Assembly: GCF_020165855.1 (NCBI RefSeq)
Contig: NZ_JAIUFY010000004.1
Span: 1-34,723, forward strand
DNA from: Celeribacter litoreus
GTDB taxonomy: Bacteria > Pseudomonadota > Alphaproteobacteria > Rhodobacterales > Rhodobacteraceae
Length of the DNA stretch: 34,723 bases
Reading direction: 5' to 3'
The translations under genes were made by a program, and so were the position numbers. Positions 1 to 7,967 of the stretch are shown piece by piece (within the stretch, counting starts at the first letter, position 1; each line of letters starts with the position of its first letter). Under the pieces are notes generated by a model, which worked only from the letters and a program-made list of their open reading frames with translations, was not told the origin of the DNA and did no database searches.

Positions 1-165
1 TGGGCCCCGGGCCTGCCGAAAACACGCTCCGGCAAAATCATGCGCCGCATCCTCCGCAAAATCGCGGAAAACGACACAGGCTCCCTCGGCGACACATCAA
101 CCCTCGCAGAACCAGCCGTCGTCGACGAACTCATCGCAAATTCGCTGTACCAGAAATCGGCCTAA
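1..165 (+). CDS. acs: Acetyl-CoA synthetase, C-terminal end (partial)
   Basis: Only the last 54 codons are inside the window; the gene enters from the left edge in frame 1 and stops at TAA 163-165. The visible peptide contains [16 protein letters not shown], the C-terminal signature of AMP-forming acetyl-CoA synthetases. Its lysine is the catalytic lysine that is acetylated to switch the enzyme off in known members. A GD-x-STLA-x-P-x-VV-x-x-LI tail follows, also typical of Acs. The enzyme converts acetate, ATP and CoA to acetyl-CoA in the cytoplasm. The acetate-type symporter pair directly downstream supports this identity. Propionyl-CoA synthetase shares the motif, but the tail fits Acs better. 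Confidence 0.9.
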   Translation, partial: WAPGLPKTRSGKIMRRILRKIAENDTGSLGDTSTLAEPAVVDELIANSLYQKSA

Positions 166-347
166 ACGCCGCATCAGGATAGCAAACGTCGTCCCGTACG
201 CGGGGCGGCGAAGACCCAAAAGGCCCATCAAGGGCTGTGGGAAGGGAAGCGGCCCCGGCGAGGAGGCGGGGGACGCAATTTCAAGGATCTTCGGGACCAT
301 CCGGATTAGCCGGACTGAAGATCGGGGACAAAATGGGAGGACCCGCA

Positions 348-605
348 ATGGCGGAAAATTCTGAGAACAATGCATACTGGTCCGCAAACAAGCGGATTAT
401 CGGTATTTCGCTGGTGATTTGGTTCATCTGCTCTTTCGGCTTTGGCATTCTGCTTCGCCCGATGCTCGCCGGCATCAAAATCGGTGGAACGGATCTTGGC
501 TTCTGGTTTGCCCAGCAAGGCTCGATCCTCGTATTCCTCGTCCTCATTTTCACCTACGCGGCGAAAATGAACAAACTCGACAAACAGCACGGCGTCGACG
601 AGTAA
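348..605 (+). CDS. DUF4212 small subunit of sodium:solute symporter
   Basis: An 85-residue protein with two hydrophobic helices (about residues 15-37 and 52-74) joined by a short polar loop. This matches the DUF4212 family (putative sodium:solute symporter small subunit), which is nearly always encoded just before an SSS transporter of the VC_2705 type. The start at 348 follows a good GGGAGG ribosome-binding site at 335-340. An in-frame ATG at 237 would add 37 residues that do not look like the family. The stop is 12 bp before the symporter start, so the two are almost certainly cotranscribed. The biochemical role is not established for the family; assembly or regulation of the transporter is inferred. 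Confidence 0.9.
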   Translation: MAENSENNAYWSANKRIIGISLVIWFICSFGFGILLRPMLAGIKIGGTDLGFWFAQQGSILVFLVLIFTYAAKMNKLDKQHGVDE

Positions 606-617
606 GGAGCGCACAGA

Positions 618-2345
618 ATGGATCAGTTTACCCTCAACCTTATCGTTGTGGGCGCGACTTTTGCGCTCTACATCGGTATCGCGATCTGGGCCCGTGCGGG
701 TTCCACATCTGAATTCTACGCTGCAGGTCGCGGCGTTCACCCTGTCGTCAACGGCATGGCCACCGGCGCGGACTGGATGTCTGCTGCATCGTTCATCTCG
801 ATGGCCGGTATCATCTCGTTCGGCGGCTACAACACCTCTGCCTACCTGATGGGCTGGACCGGTGGTTACGTGCTTCTCGCCATGCTTATCGCACCTTACC
901 TGCGTAAGTTCGGCAAGTTCACTGTGCCGGAATTCATCGGCGACCGCTTCTACAGCCAGACTGCCCGTACCGTGGCCGTTATCTGTCTGATCACCGCATC
1001 GCTCACCTACGTGATTGGGCAGATGACCGGTGTTGGCGTGGCGTTCTCCCGCTTCCTCGAAGTGGACAACACAACCGGCCTTCTTATCGGTGCGGCCATC
1101 GTGTTCTTCTACGCTGTTATCGGCGGCATGAAGGGCATCACCTACACGCAGGTTGCCCAGTACGTCGTTCTGATCACCGCCTACACCATTCCGGCGATCT
1201 TCATCTCCTTCAACCTGACCGGCAACCCGATCCCGCCGCTCGGTCTGTTTGCAGATGCGAAATCCACCGGTCTGCCGATCCTCGAGACCCTCAACGGAAT
1301 GCTCGAAGATCTGGGCTTTGCAGAATACACCCGTCAGACGGACACCACGCTGAACATGTTCCTGTTCACCGTCTCCCTGATGATCGGTACTGCAGGTCTG
1401 CCGCACGTGATCGTGCGCTTCTTCACCGTGCCGACCGTGGCTGACGCCCGTTCGTCCGCAGGTTGGGCGCTCGTGTTCATCGCGCTTCTCTACCTCACCG
1501 CTCCGGCTGTGGGTGCGATGGCCCGCGTGAACCTGATCGACACGGTTTACCCGAATGGCACCACCGAAGCACCGCTCGCCTATGAGCAGCGCCCGGATTG
1601 GGTCAGCAACTGGGAGCAAACCGGTCTTCTCAGCTTTGACGACAAAAACGGCGACGGCCTCATCCAGTACGTCGGCGACGGCGAAGCCAACGAACTGACC
1701 GTGAACCGCGACATCATCACGCTCGCAAACCCGGAAATCGCCAACCTGCCGGGTTGGGTGATCGCTCTGGTCGCTGCTGGTGGTCTTGCTGCTGCACTCT
1801 CCACCGCGGCTGGTCTCTTGATGGCGATCTCGTCCGCTGTGTCTCACGACCTCATCAAGTCGCAGATCAACCCGTCCATCTCGGAAAAAGGCGAACTGAT
1901 GTCCGCTCGTGTTTCCATGGCCGTGGCGATCGTGATTGCGACCTACCTTGGTCTGAACCCTCCGGGCTTTGCTGCTCAAACCGTGGCGCTCGCCTTCGGT
2001 CTGGCTGCATCTTCCATCTTCCCGGCTCTGCTGATGGGCATCTTCTCGAAGCGCATCAACAACAAAGGCGCTGTGGCAGGTATGATTGCAGGTCTCTCCG
2101 TGACCCTGATCTACATCTTCCTGCACAAGGGTTGGTTCTTCATCCCGGGCACGAACAGCTTCTCCGACTCCGATCCGCTGCTGCTGTCGATCAAATCGAC
2201 CTCCTTCGGTTCCCTCGGTGCTCTGGTGAACTTCGTTGTGGCCTACGTCGTCTCCAACGCGACCGAAGAGCCGCCGGTCGAAATCCAGGAACTGGTCGAA
2301 AGCGTCCGCATCCCGCGCGGTGCTGGCGAGGCCGTGGACCACTAA
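618..2345 (+). CDS. Sodium:solute symporter (acetate-type, VC_2705 subfamily)
   Basis: A 575-residue polytopic membrane protein of the SSS family. The N-terminus carries EFYAAGRGVHPVVNGMATG and ADWMSAASF, typical of ActP-like cation/carboxylate symporters. About a dozen or more hydrophobic segments follow. A long soluble insertion lies around residues 310-370, and the protein ends in a short polar tail. It should import a small monocarboxylate with sodium at the inner membrane. Acetate is inferred from the upstream acs and from the DUF4212 partner. The start at 618 has AGGAG at 606-610. A strong terminator follows the stop, so it ends its transcription unit. The substrate could also be propionate, pyruvate or lactate. 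Confidence 0.9.
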   Translation: MDQFTLNLIVVGATFALYIGIAIWARAGSTSEFYAAGRGVHPVVNGMATGADWMSAASFISMAGIISFGGYNTSAYLMGWTGGYVLLAMLIAPYLRKFGKFTVPEFIGDRFYSQTARTVAVICLITASLTYVIGQMTGVGVAFSRFLEVDNTTGLLIGAAIVFFYAVIGGMKGITYTQVAQYVVLITAYTIPAIFISFNLTGNPIPPLGLFADAKSTGLPILETLNGMLEDLGFAEYTRQTDTTLNMFLFTVSLMIGTAGLPHVIVRFFTVPTVADARSSAGWALVFIALLYLTAPAVGAMARVNLIDTVYPNGTTEAPLAYEQRPDWVSNWEQTGLLSFDDKNGDGLIQYVGDGEANELTVNRDIITLANPEIANLPGWVIALVAAGGLAAALSTAAGLLMAISSAVSHDLIKSQINPSISEKGELMSARVSMAVAIVIATYLGLNPPGFAAQTVALAFGLAASSIFPALLMGIFSKRINNKGAVAGMIAGLSVTLIYIFLHKGWFFIPGTNSFSDSDPLLLSIKSTSFGSLGALVNFVVAYVVSNATEEPPVEIQELVESVRIPRGAGEAVDH

Positions 2346-2355
2346 ATCAGGTTTC

Positions 2356-2424
2356 GGGCTGGCTTCACGGCCAGCCCCTCACCATAATACGCGCGGGAGC
2401 TTTCAGTGAGCTTCCGCGTTTTTT
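2356..2424 (+). terminator. Tandem hairpins ending in an intrinsic terminator
   Basis: The first hairpin is 2356-2363 pairing with 2370-2377 (8 bp, 6-nt loop). The second is 2392-2401 pairing with 2409-2418 (10 bp with one G-U pair, 7-nt loop), followed by TTTTTT at 2419-2424. The second has the form of a Rho-independent terminator for the symporter operon. The next gene's first possible ATG lies only six bases beyond the T tract. Confidence 0.85.
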
Positions 2425-2429
2425 AATTC

Positions 2430-4262
2430 ATGTTCGGACCTGACATGCGCAAGACCCAAAAGATTATCGACTTTTTGCAAACCACGCATCCGTATGATGT
2501 TTTGCCAAAAGACGAGCTTGAAGCCCTCGCGAACTCATTCTCGCGCAAGGAATTCAAGGAGGGCGACGTGGTCTATGCCCACGGTGAGTTGCTCGAAGGT
2601 CTCTACCTGATCAAGGCCGGCGCCGTGGAAATCACCGACGCCAACGGGGCGCAGGTCTCTCTGCTCCAGAAATCGAACCACTTCGGCGAACGCGGCCTCC
2701 TGCGCGACGGGATTGCGGCCACGACGGCAACGGCAGCCTCCGCCTGCACGCTCCTGATGCTCCCGCCCGCGGACTTCAAACACGAAGTCGAGGCCAACCC
2801 CGCCTTCGCCCGTTACTTCAACCGTGGTCAAGCCCGTCCAAAAGCTGCCTCCGGTCTCATGACGCAACACGTCTCCGACCTCATGGCCAACGCCCCAGTG
2901 ACCTGCACCGCGAACACAACCATCGCGGATTGCGCCAAACTCATGCGCGCGGAAAAAATCTCCTCGGTGGCCGTGCTTGAAGGCGACCAAATCAAGGGCC
3001 TCGTGACCGTGCGCGACATGACGAACAAGGTGCTCGCCGAAGGCCGCGACAGCGCCCTGCCCGTCTCCGAGATCATGGTGAACAATCCCATTAGCGTTTC
3101 CCCCGGCGCGCTCGGCACGGACGTCATCCACATCATGCTCGAAAACCGGATCGGCCACTTGCCCGTGGTTGAGGGTGGCAAACTCGTCGGCATGATCACC
3201 CAGACCGACATCACGCGGTTCTTCGGCTCGTCCCAGACGCAGATGGTCTTCGATCTCACAAAAGCCCAAACCATTCGGGAAATGGCGGCCGTCACCGAAC
3301 GCTTGCCGCAGTTCCTGATGCAGCTCGTGGGCTCCCACCTCGCGCATGATGTCGTGACACGCAAAATCACCGACGTGGCCGACCTCGTCACCCGTCGCCT
3401 GCTCAAAATGGGTGAAGAAGAATTCGGTCCCGCGCCCGTCCCCTACCTCTGGGCCGCCTGTGGCTCTCAGGGCCGCCGCGAACAAACGGGCGTGTCGGAT
3501 CAGGATAACTGCCTGATCATCGACAATGCCGCGACCAACGCAGATATGTCCTACTTCCGCAAACTCGCGCGCTTTGTCTGCGACGGCCTCGACTCCTGTG
3601 GCTACGTCTATTGCCCCGGTGAGATGATGGCCATGACTGACCGCTGGTGCCAACCGCTCAAGGTCTGGGAAGGCTACTTTGACGGCTGGATCAACAAACC
3701 GGACGGAGAGGCGCAAATGCTCGCCTCCGTCATGTTCGACCTGCGCCCCATCGCGGGCGATGAGCGCCTCTTCACCCCGCTTCAGGAAAAGGCCCTGAAC
3801 GCGGCACAGAAGAACTCCATCTTCCTCGCGTTCATGATCTCCAACTCGCTTGGACACACGCCGCCGCTCGGCCTCCTGCGCGGGTTCGCGACGATCAAAT
3901 CCGGCGAACATCGCAACCAACTCGACATGAAGCACAACGGCGTTGTGCCCATCGTCGATCTGGGTCGCGTCTATGCACTCAAAGGCGGGCTCGCCGCCGT
4001 GAACACGCGCGCGCGGATCGATGCCGCGATTGAGACCGGCGTTGTGTCGGAGAACGGCGGCAAAGACCTCTTGGCGGCCTATGACACGATTGCCTCCGCC
4101 CGTCTCGAACATCAGGCGGCCCAAGTCCGCGACGGCCAAAAACCCGATAACTTCCTGAGCCCCTCGGCCATCCCCGCATTTGAACGCTCTCACCTGCGCG
4201 ATGCCTTCGTCATCGTCCGCACCATGCAATCCTCGCTCGGCTCATCCGCCGCGCGCACATAA
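2430..4262 (+). CDS. cNMP-binding / CBS-pair / DUF294 nucleotidyltransferase-like protein
   Basis: A 610-residue signalling protein. Residues about 15-130 form a cyclic-nucleotide-binding fold (EGDVVYAHGELLEGLYLIKAGAVEI as two strands). Residues about 145-270 are two CBS domains that usually bind adenylates. Residues about 290-450 are a DUF294 nucleotidyltransferase-like domain with GSQGRREQTG and a downstream DQD acidic pair near residues 344-358, followed by DUF294_C. The family resembles GlnD-type nucleotidyltransferases and is often found beside acetate-type symporters, so a role in adjusting transport or acetate metabolism to energy state is inferred. Two starts are possible, 2430 and 2445; neither has a strong ribosome-binding site, and 2430 lies against the terminator T tract. 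Confidence 0.85.
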   Translation: MFGPDMRKTQKIIDFLQTTHPYDVLPKDELEALANSFSRKEFKEGDVVYAHGELLEGLYLIKAGAVEITDANGAQVSLLQKSNHFGERGLLRDGIAATTATAASACTLLMLPPADFKHEVEANPAFARYFNRGQARPKAASGLMTQHVSDLMANAPVTCTANTTIADCAKLMRAEKISSVAVLEGDQIKGLVTVRDMTNKVLAEGRDSALPVSEIMVNNPISVSPGALGTDVIHIMLENRIGHLPVVEGGKLVGMITQTDITRFFGSSQTQMVFDLTKAQTIREMAAVTERLPQFLMQLVGSHLAHDVVTRKITDVADLVTRRLLKMGEEEFGPAPVPYLWAACGSQGRREQTGVSDQDNCLIIDNAATNADMSYFRKLARFVCDGLDSCGYVYCPGEMMAMTDRWCQPLKVWEGYFDGWINKPDGEAQMLASVMFDLRPIAGDERLFTPLQEKALNAAQKNSIFLAFMISNSLGHTPPLGLLRGFATIKSGEHRNQLDMKHNGVVPIVDLGRVYALKGGLAAVNTRARIDAAIETGVVSENGGKDLLAAYDTIASARLEHQAAQVRDGQKPDNFLSPSAIPAFERSHLRDAFVIVRTMQSSLGSSAART

Positions 4263-4280
4263 CAGAAGGGTTCAATCCCC

Positions 4281-4799
4281 ATGCTTCTCGAATTCATCGC
4301 CACAATCTCCGCAGGTGTCGGTGCCGCCGGTATCATTCTCGGCCTGCAGAAAGTGACGAAAAGCAATTTCCCGAAATGGCTCATGCCGTCTTGTGCGGGC
4401 GTTGCGATGCTCGCCTTTTCTGTCTGGTCCGACTACTCGTGGGCCTCGCGCGCCGAGCAGAACCTTGGCACCGATCCGGTCGTAGCCGTGACCATCGACA
4501 AACGTCAGGTCTGGCGCCCTTGGACCTTTATCGTGCCGGTCACGACCCGCTTTATCGCGCTCGAACGCGACGGGGCAGAGATCAAGGGCGAGACAGTCGT
4601 CACCGAGATGTACCTCGCCTCGCGCCGCGAACAGAGCGCCATCGTGCCCGTCGCGTTTGACTGCCATGAACTCCAACGCGCGGAGGCAACCGGCCTCCCC
4701 GAAGGTGCTTGGACAGAGGACGATCTGGCCACGCTCGCATGGATCGACGTAGAAGAGGACGACCCGACCCTGCGCACGGCCTGCGGGATGCTACGCTAA
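4281..4799 (+). CDS. Small membrane-anchored protein of unknown function
   Basis: A 172-residue protein with two predicted membrane helices (about residues 4-22 and 33-50) and a soluble domain of some 120 residues, predicted mostly beta. The soluble part contains DKRQVWRPWTFIVPVTTRFI, an acidic stretch and a late cysteine. I do not recognise a characterised family. It sits 18 bp after the DUF294 gene and 18 bp before the receiver-domain gene, so it is probably in the same operon. The start at 4281 has AGAAGGG at 4264-4270. It may be a partner of the transporter or of the sensor-like exonuclease, but nothing in the sequence settles this. Confidence 0.75.
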   Translation: MLLEFIATISAGVGAAGIILGLQKVTKSNFPKWLMPSCAGVAMLAFSVWSDYSWASRAEQNLGTDPVVAVTIDKRQVWRPWTFIVPVTTRFIALERDGAEIKGETVVTEMYLASRREQSAIVPVAFDCHELQRAEATGLPEGAWTEDDLATLAWIDVEEDDPTLRTACGMLR

Positions 4800-4817
4800 A
4801 CGGAATGGAGGAGGCTC

Positions 4818-5207
4818 ATGGAGGAGCGGCCAACGATCATTCTTGTCGAAGACGAGGACAACATCGCGATTGCCATCGAAATTCTGATGGAACGCGCGGG
4901 CTATGACGTCGTGCATGTGAGAGACGGGGCGCAGGCCCTTCCGAACATCCGCGCGCAGTCCCCCGCGCTCGTCATTCTCGACGTCACGCTGCCGGGGCTC
5001 TCGGGATACGAAATTTGCCAACAGATGCGGCTCGACCCTGCGCTCGTGGATATTCCGGTGCTCATCATGTCCGCCCGCGCGTCAGAGCCGGAGCGGCGCA
5101 AAGGCCTCGCCATGGGCGCTGATCTGTTCCTGACCAAGCCGTTCTCGATGGACGAGATGCGCGCCTCCGTCACCCGCCTGATCGAAGGAGGCCGTCATGA
5201 AAATTGA
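4818..5207 (+). CDS. Stand-alone response regulator receiver domain (CheY-like)
   Basis: A 129-residue receiver domain with no output domain. The acidic pocket is E11/D12, the predicted phospho-acceptor is D55 (VILDVTLPG), S85 is the conserved hydroxyl residue, and K107 lies in LTKPF, so all switch residues are present. GGAGGAGG at 4807-4814 precedes the start at 4818. The last 11 bases overlap the next gene, which indicates translational coupling. A single-domain regulator normally acts by binding a partner protein; the coupled membrane exonuclease, which carries a sensor-kinase-like module, is the obvious candidate. The kinase that phosphorylates it is not visible. Confidence 0.92.
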   Translation: MEERPTIILVEDEDNIAIAIEILMERAGYDVVHVRDGAQALPNIRAQSPALVILDVTLPGLSGYEICQQMRLDPALVDIPVLIMSARASEPERRKGLAMGADLFLTKPFSMDEMRASVTRLIEGGRHEN

Positions 5208-7323
5208 GAACTGGTCACTTCGCCTTCGGGTCTTCTTGTTTTTCGCCTTTCTGGCCTCCGCCGCGATTGCAGCGGTCGTGGCTGGCCTCACACTCGGGTT
5301 CAGCCGTTTGGATGTGCCGGAGGCACGGGACGGGTTCATTTTCGCCGGCACCATCGCGAGCTTTGTCATCCTCGGCGTCGTCGCGTGGATTTGGCTCCTC
5401 TTTGACGACAATGTCGCCAAACCGATCCAGCGTCTCGCCGGTGGCATGTTGGCCCGCGCCCATGCAGACGTCGATGAGGCCATTGACGCGAAAACCGCGC
5501 GCTATCTCGGTGATCTGGCCCCCGCCGCCCGCGCCGTGACCGCGAACCTCGCGGCAACGCGCAACAAACTCGCCGAAACCATCGCGCAGGAAACCACGCG
5601 ATTGGTTGAGGAGAAGGAAAAGCTCGCCGCTCTCTCCGCAGAGATGCCGCTGGGCGTCGTGATGCTCTCCGGCCTGCACAAAATGGCCTTCTACAATGGC
5701 GCAGCGGCGGAACTTCTCTCGACCGATCACGCGCCTGGCCTCGATCATTCCATCTTCGACTTCCTCCGCGCGCGCCCCATCATTTCCGCCTACGAACGCC
5801 TCTGTAATGGCGAAGGCGGGGACGGCCATGTCCTCTCTCTCATGGTCGCGACGGTCCACGGCGGGCAAATTCTCTCCGCCCGAATGCGCCTCATGCACGC
5901 GCCGAGCGAAGGCGATCTGAGCCCGTCCTATGTCCTCACCCTCGACGACGTGACCGCTGATCTCGCCGTCCAAGGCGACCGTGAGAAATTGCTCGCAACG
6001 CTCTTCACCCGCCTGCGCCCCTCGATTGCGTCCCTGCAAACCACTCTCGCCGCCCGTGCAGTGCATCCGAGCCTGCAACAAGACGCACGCCTCGACGCCG
6101 CCCTCGCCGACGAGATGGGCAAGCTCACCGACACCGTCGAAGAACTCCACGGCGCGTTTGAGGCCGCCAAAGCCGACTGGTGGCCCATGGCCCCCGTCCG
6201 CAGCACCGAACTCAGCGACGCCCTCGCCGCGCAACTGGCAGAAGACAACATCACCATCGCCGCCGATTCCGCAGAACTCATGGAATTGACCGTCGACGCG
6301 GTGCAGATCATCACCCTCCTGCGCCACGTCGCCCGCGAACTCACGCGAATTGGCGCGCGCGCTCTCTCGTTCCTCGTCTCCCGCGACGAAACCGGCGGTG
6401 CGATGCTCGCGCTCGGTTGGACCGGCGATCCGTTGTCTGTCGATCTGCTCGAAACGTGGTTCCAAGACCCGCTCGACGTCGGCCTCGCGGACATGACCGG
6501 ACGCGATATCCTCACCATCCATGGCACAGACGCGTGGCCCGAATTCGGGCGCGCCTCGCGCAGTGTCCTGAAGCTCCCGATCCGAAAAGCCCGCCGCCTC
6601 CGCCGCACCTATGGCGACGGACGCCGCGCTGTGACCTATGACTTCGACCTCCTGTCCCGTCAGCCGTCGAAAGAACTCATGGAAACGCCGCTCTCGGAAC
6701 TGTCCTACGTGGTCTTCGACACGGAAACGACCGGCCTCCTGCCATCTCACGGCGACGAGATTTGCCAAGTCGCCGCCCTCCGCGTCGTCAACGGTCGGAT
6801 CGTGGACACCGAAACGCTCGACGAACTCGTCGATCCCTGCCGCCCCATTCCCGCCTCTTCGACCGCCGTGCACCACATCACCAACGAGATGGTCAAAGGC
6901 AAACCGAAGATCGACGTGATCGGGCGCAAGCTTCATAGTTTTGCCCGTGGATCTGTGCTCGTTGCACATAATGCGCCATTTGACCTCGAATTCCTGCGCA
7001 GACATGAGGTCGACATCGGAGAGAAATTCACCCATCCAGTGCTCGACACGGTGCTTCTGTCCGCCATCGTCTTTGGTCAGTCAGAGGAACATACGCTCGA
7101 TGCGATCTCCGCACGGCTTGGCGTCAAAATCCCGCCAGAGGCCCGTCACACGGCGATGGGAGACACGATTGCGACGGCGCAGGTCTTCATCAAAATGATG
7201 CGCATGGCGGAAGAACGCGGGATCGTCACTTTCGGCGAGGCTTTGACAGAAATGCGCAAGCACAAACGCCTGCTCCAAGATGCCAACGAGCAGCAGATGC
7301 AAAAAGCCACTGCATCAAAATAG
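5197..7323 (+). CDS. Membrane sensor-like protein fused to a DnaQ-family 3'-5' exonuclease
   Basis: A 708-residue fusion. Two membrane helices (about residues 12-35 and 47-70) flank a very short outer loop. A HAMP-like stretch, a coiled coil near 115-150 and a PAS-like segment near 150-250 follow. Residues about 260-480 resemble the dimerisation and ATPase parts of a histidine kinase but show no phospho-accepting His and no clear N or G boxes. Residues about 500-695 are a DEDDh exonuclease of the DNA polymerase III epsilon type: D508 and E510 in FDTETTG, D596 in HNAPFD, H651 and D656 in RHTAMGD, so the catalytic set is complete. The start at 5197 has AAGGAG and overlaps the receiver gene by 11 bp. 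Such exonucleases are known near acetate symporters; the function is unproven. Confidence 0.87.
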   Translation: MKIENWSLRLRVFLFFAFLASAAIAAVVAGLTLGFSRLDVPEARDGFIFAGTIASFVILGVVAWIWLLFDDNVAKPIQRLAGGMLARAHADVDEAIDAKTARYLGDLAPAARAVTANLAATRNKLAETIAQETTRLVEEKEKLAALSAEMPLGVVMLSGLHKMAFYNGAAAELLSTDHAPGLDHSIFDFLRARPIISAYERLCNGEGGDGHVLSLMVATVHGGQILSARMRLMHAPSEGDLSPSYVLTLDDVTADLAVQGDREKLLATLFTRLRPSIASLQTTLAARAVHPSLQQDARLDAALADEMGKLTDTVEELHGAFEAAKADWWPMAPVRSTELSDALAAQLAEDNITIAADSAELMELTVDAVQIITLLRHVARELTRIGARALSFLVSRDETGGAMLALGWTGDPLSVDLLETWFQDPLDVGLADMTGRDILTIHGTDAWPEFGRASRSVLKLPIRKARRLRRTYGDGRRAVTYDFDLLSRQPSKELMETPLSELSYVVFDTETTGLLPSHGDEICQVAALRVVNGRIVDTETLDELVDPCRPIPASSTAVHHITNEMVKGKPKIDVIGRKLHSFARGSVLVAHNAPFDLEFLRRHEVDIGEKFTHPVLDTVLLSAIVFGQSEEHTLDAISARLGVKIPPEARHTAMGDTIATAQVFIKMMRMAEERGIVTFGEALTEMRKHKRLLQDANEQQMQKATASK

Positions 7324-7920
7324 AGCGCGCATTTTGCCCGTTTCACCCTTGTGATCAAAAAAGGGAACATGCTCCAGAGGACCGCCGCGCGTCAGCGCGG
7401 CCTCCACTTCCGCGAGGACAACACGCGTCACGAAAGGTAAATCAAAGCTCCGCGCGCCTTCGAGGGTGACCCACTGCAAATGGGACAACTCATCCTCTGC
7501 TCGCGAGAAATCATTCAGATCGCCTGCAATCTCGTCCGCACCGACGAGGAAGAACCGCGCATCAAACCGGCGCGGGCGTCCCGGCGGAGTGATCGCGCGG
7601 AATATGAACTGCATCGCACCAACGGATGGCAGGACCAGTCCCGTCTCTTCGCGCAACTCACGCAGCGCCGCATGTGGCAGCGCCCGCACCAAATCCGCAT
7701 CGCATTCTTTGGACAAACGCCGCGCACAATCGGGAGAGAGCGCCCCCGGAAGGTCCGCGCCAAAATCCTCTTGGTCCACCGCCCCGCCCGGAAAGACAAA
7801 CTTACCCGGCATAAACACCGCTTTGCGTCCGCGCTGCCCCATCAGGACACGTGGTTCAGCGTCGTCATTGCGCAATAGGATCACTGTCGCCGCATCGCGG
7901 ATCGGAACGTCTTTTTCCAT
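7315..7920 (-). CDS. NUDIX hydrolase
   Basis: A 201-residue protein. It opens with RDAATVILLRND and has PGKFVFPGGAVD, the strand and loop before the Nudix helix. The core helix reads AALRELREETGLVLP, matching REUXEEXGU. Between the GG loop and the helix lies an insertion of roughly 40 residues, as in the RNU/NUDT19-like group that often hydrolyses CoA derivatives or nucleoside diphosphate compounds. It acts in the cytoplasm; the substrate is unknown. Its 3' end overlaps the convergent exonuclease gene by 9 bp. It is preceded by copA on the same strand with 47 bp between, so it may be cotranscribed, but no functional link is evident. Confidence 0.87.
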   Translation of the reverse strand: MEKDVPIRDAATVILLRNDDAEPRVLMGQRGRKAVFMPGKFVFPGGAVDQEDFGADLPGALSPDCARRLSKECDADLVRALPHAALRELREETGLVLPSVGAMQFIFRAITPPGRPRRFDARFFLVGADEIAGDLNDFSRAEDELSHLQWVTLEGARSFDLPFVTRVVLAEVEAALTRGGPLEHVPFFDHKGETGKMRALF

Positions 7921-7967
7921 GGCGTCACTCTAGCGCGGGGAAATAGGTCGGGAAAGCCCTGCCGCCC

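Noticed and set aside
306-2342. Long minus-strand open frame opposite the symporter gene
   Set aside because: Its peptide is rich in His, Arg, Asp and Gly with no domain. It mirrors the codon bias of the true plus-strand gene, which has clear SSS motifs.
2535-4229. Long minus-strand open frame opposite the DUF294 gene
   Set aside because: Composition is typical of an antisense shadow; the plus-strand gene has recognisable domains throughout.
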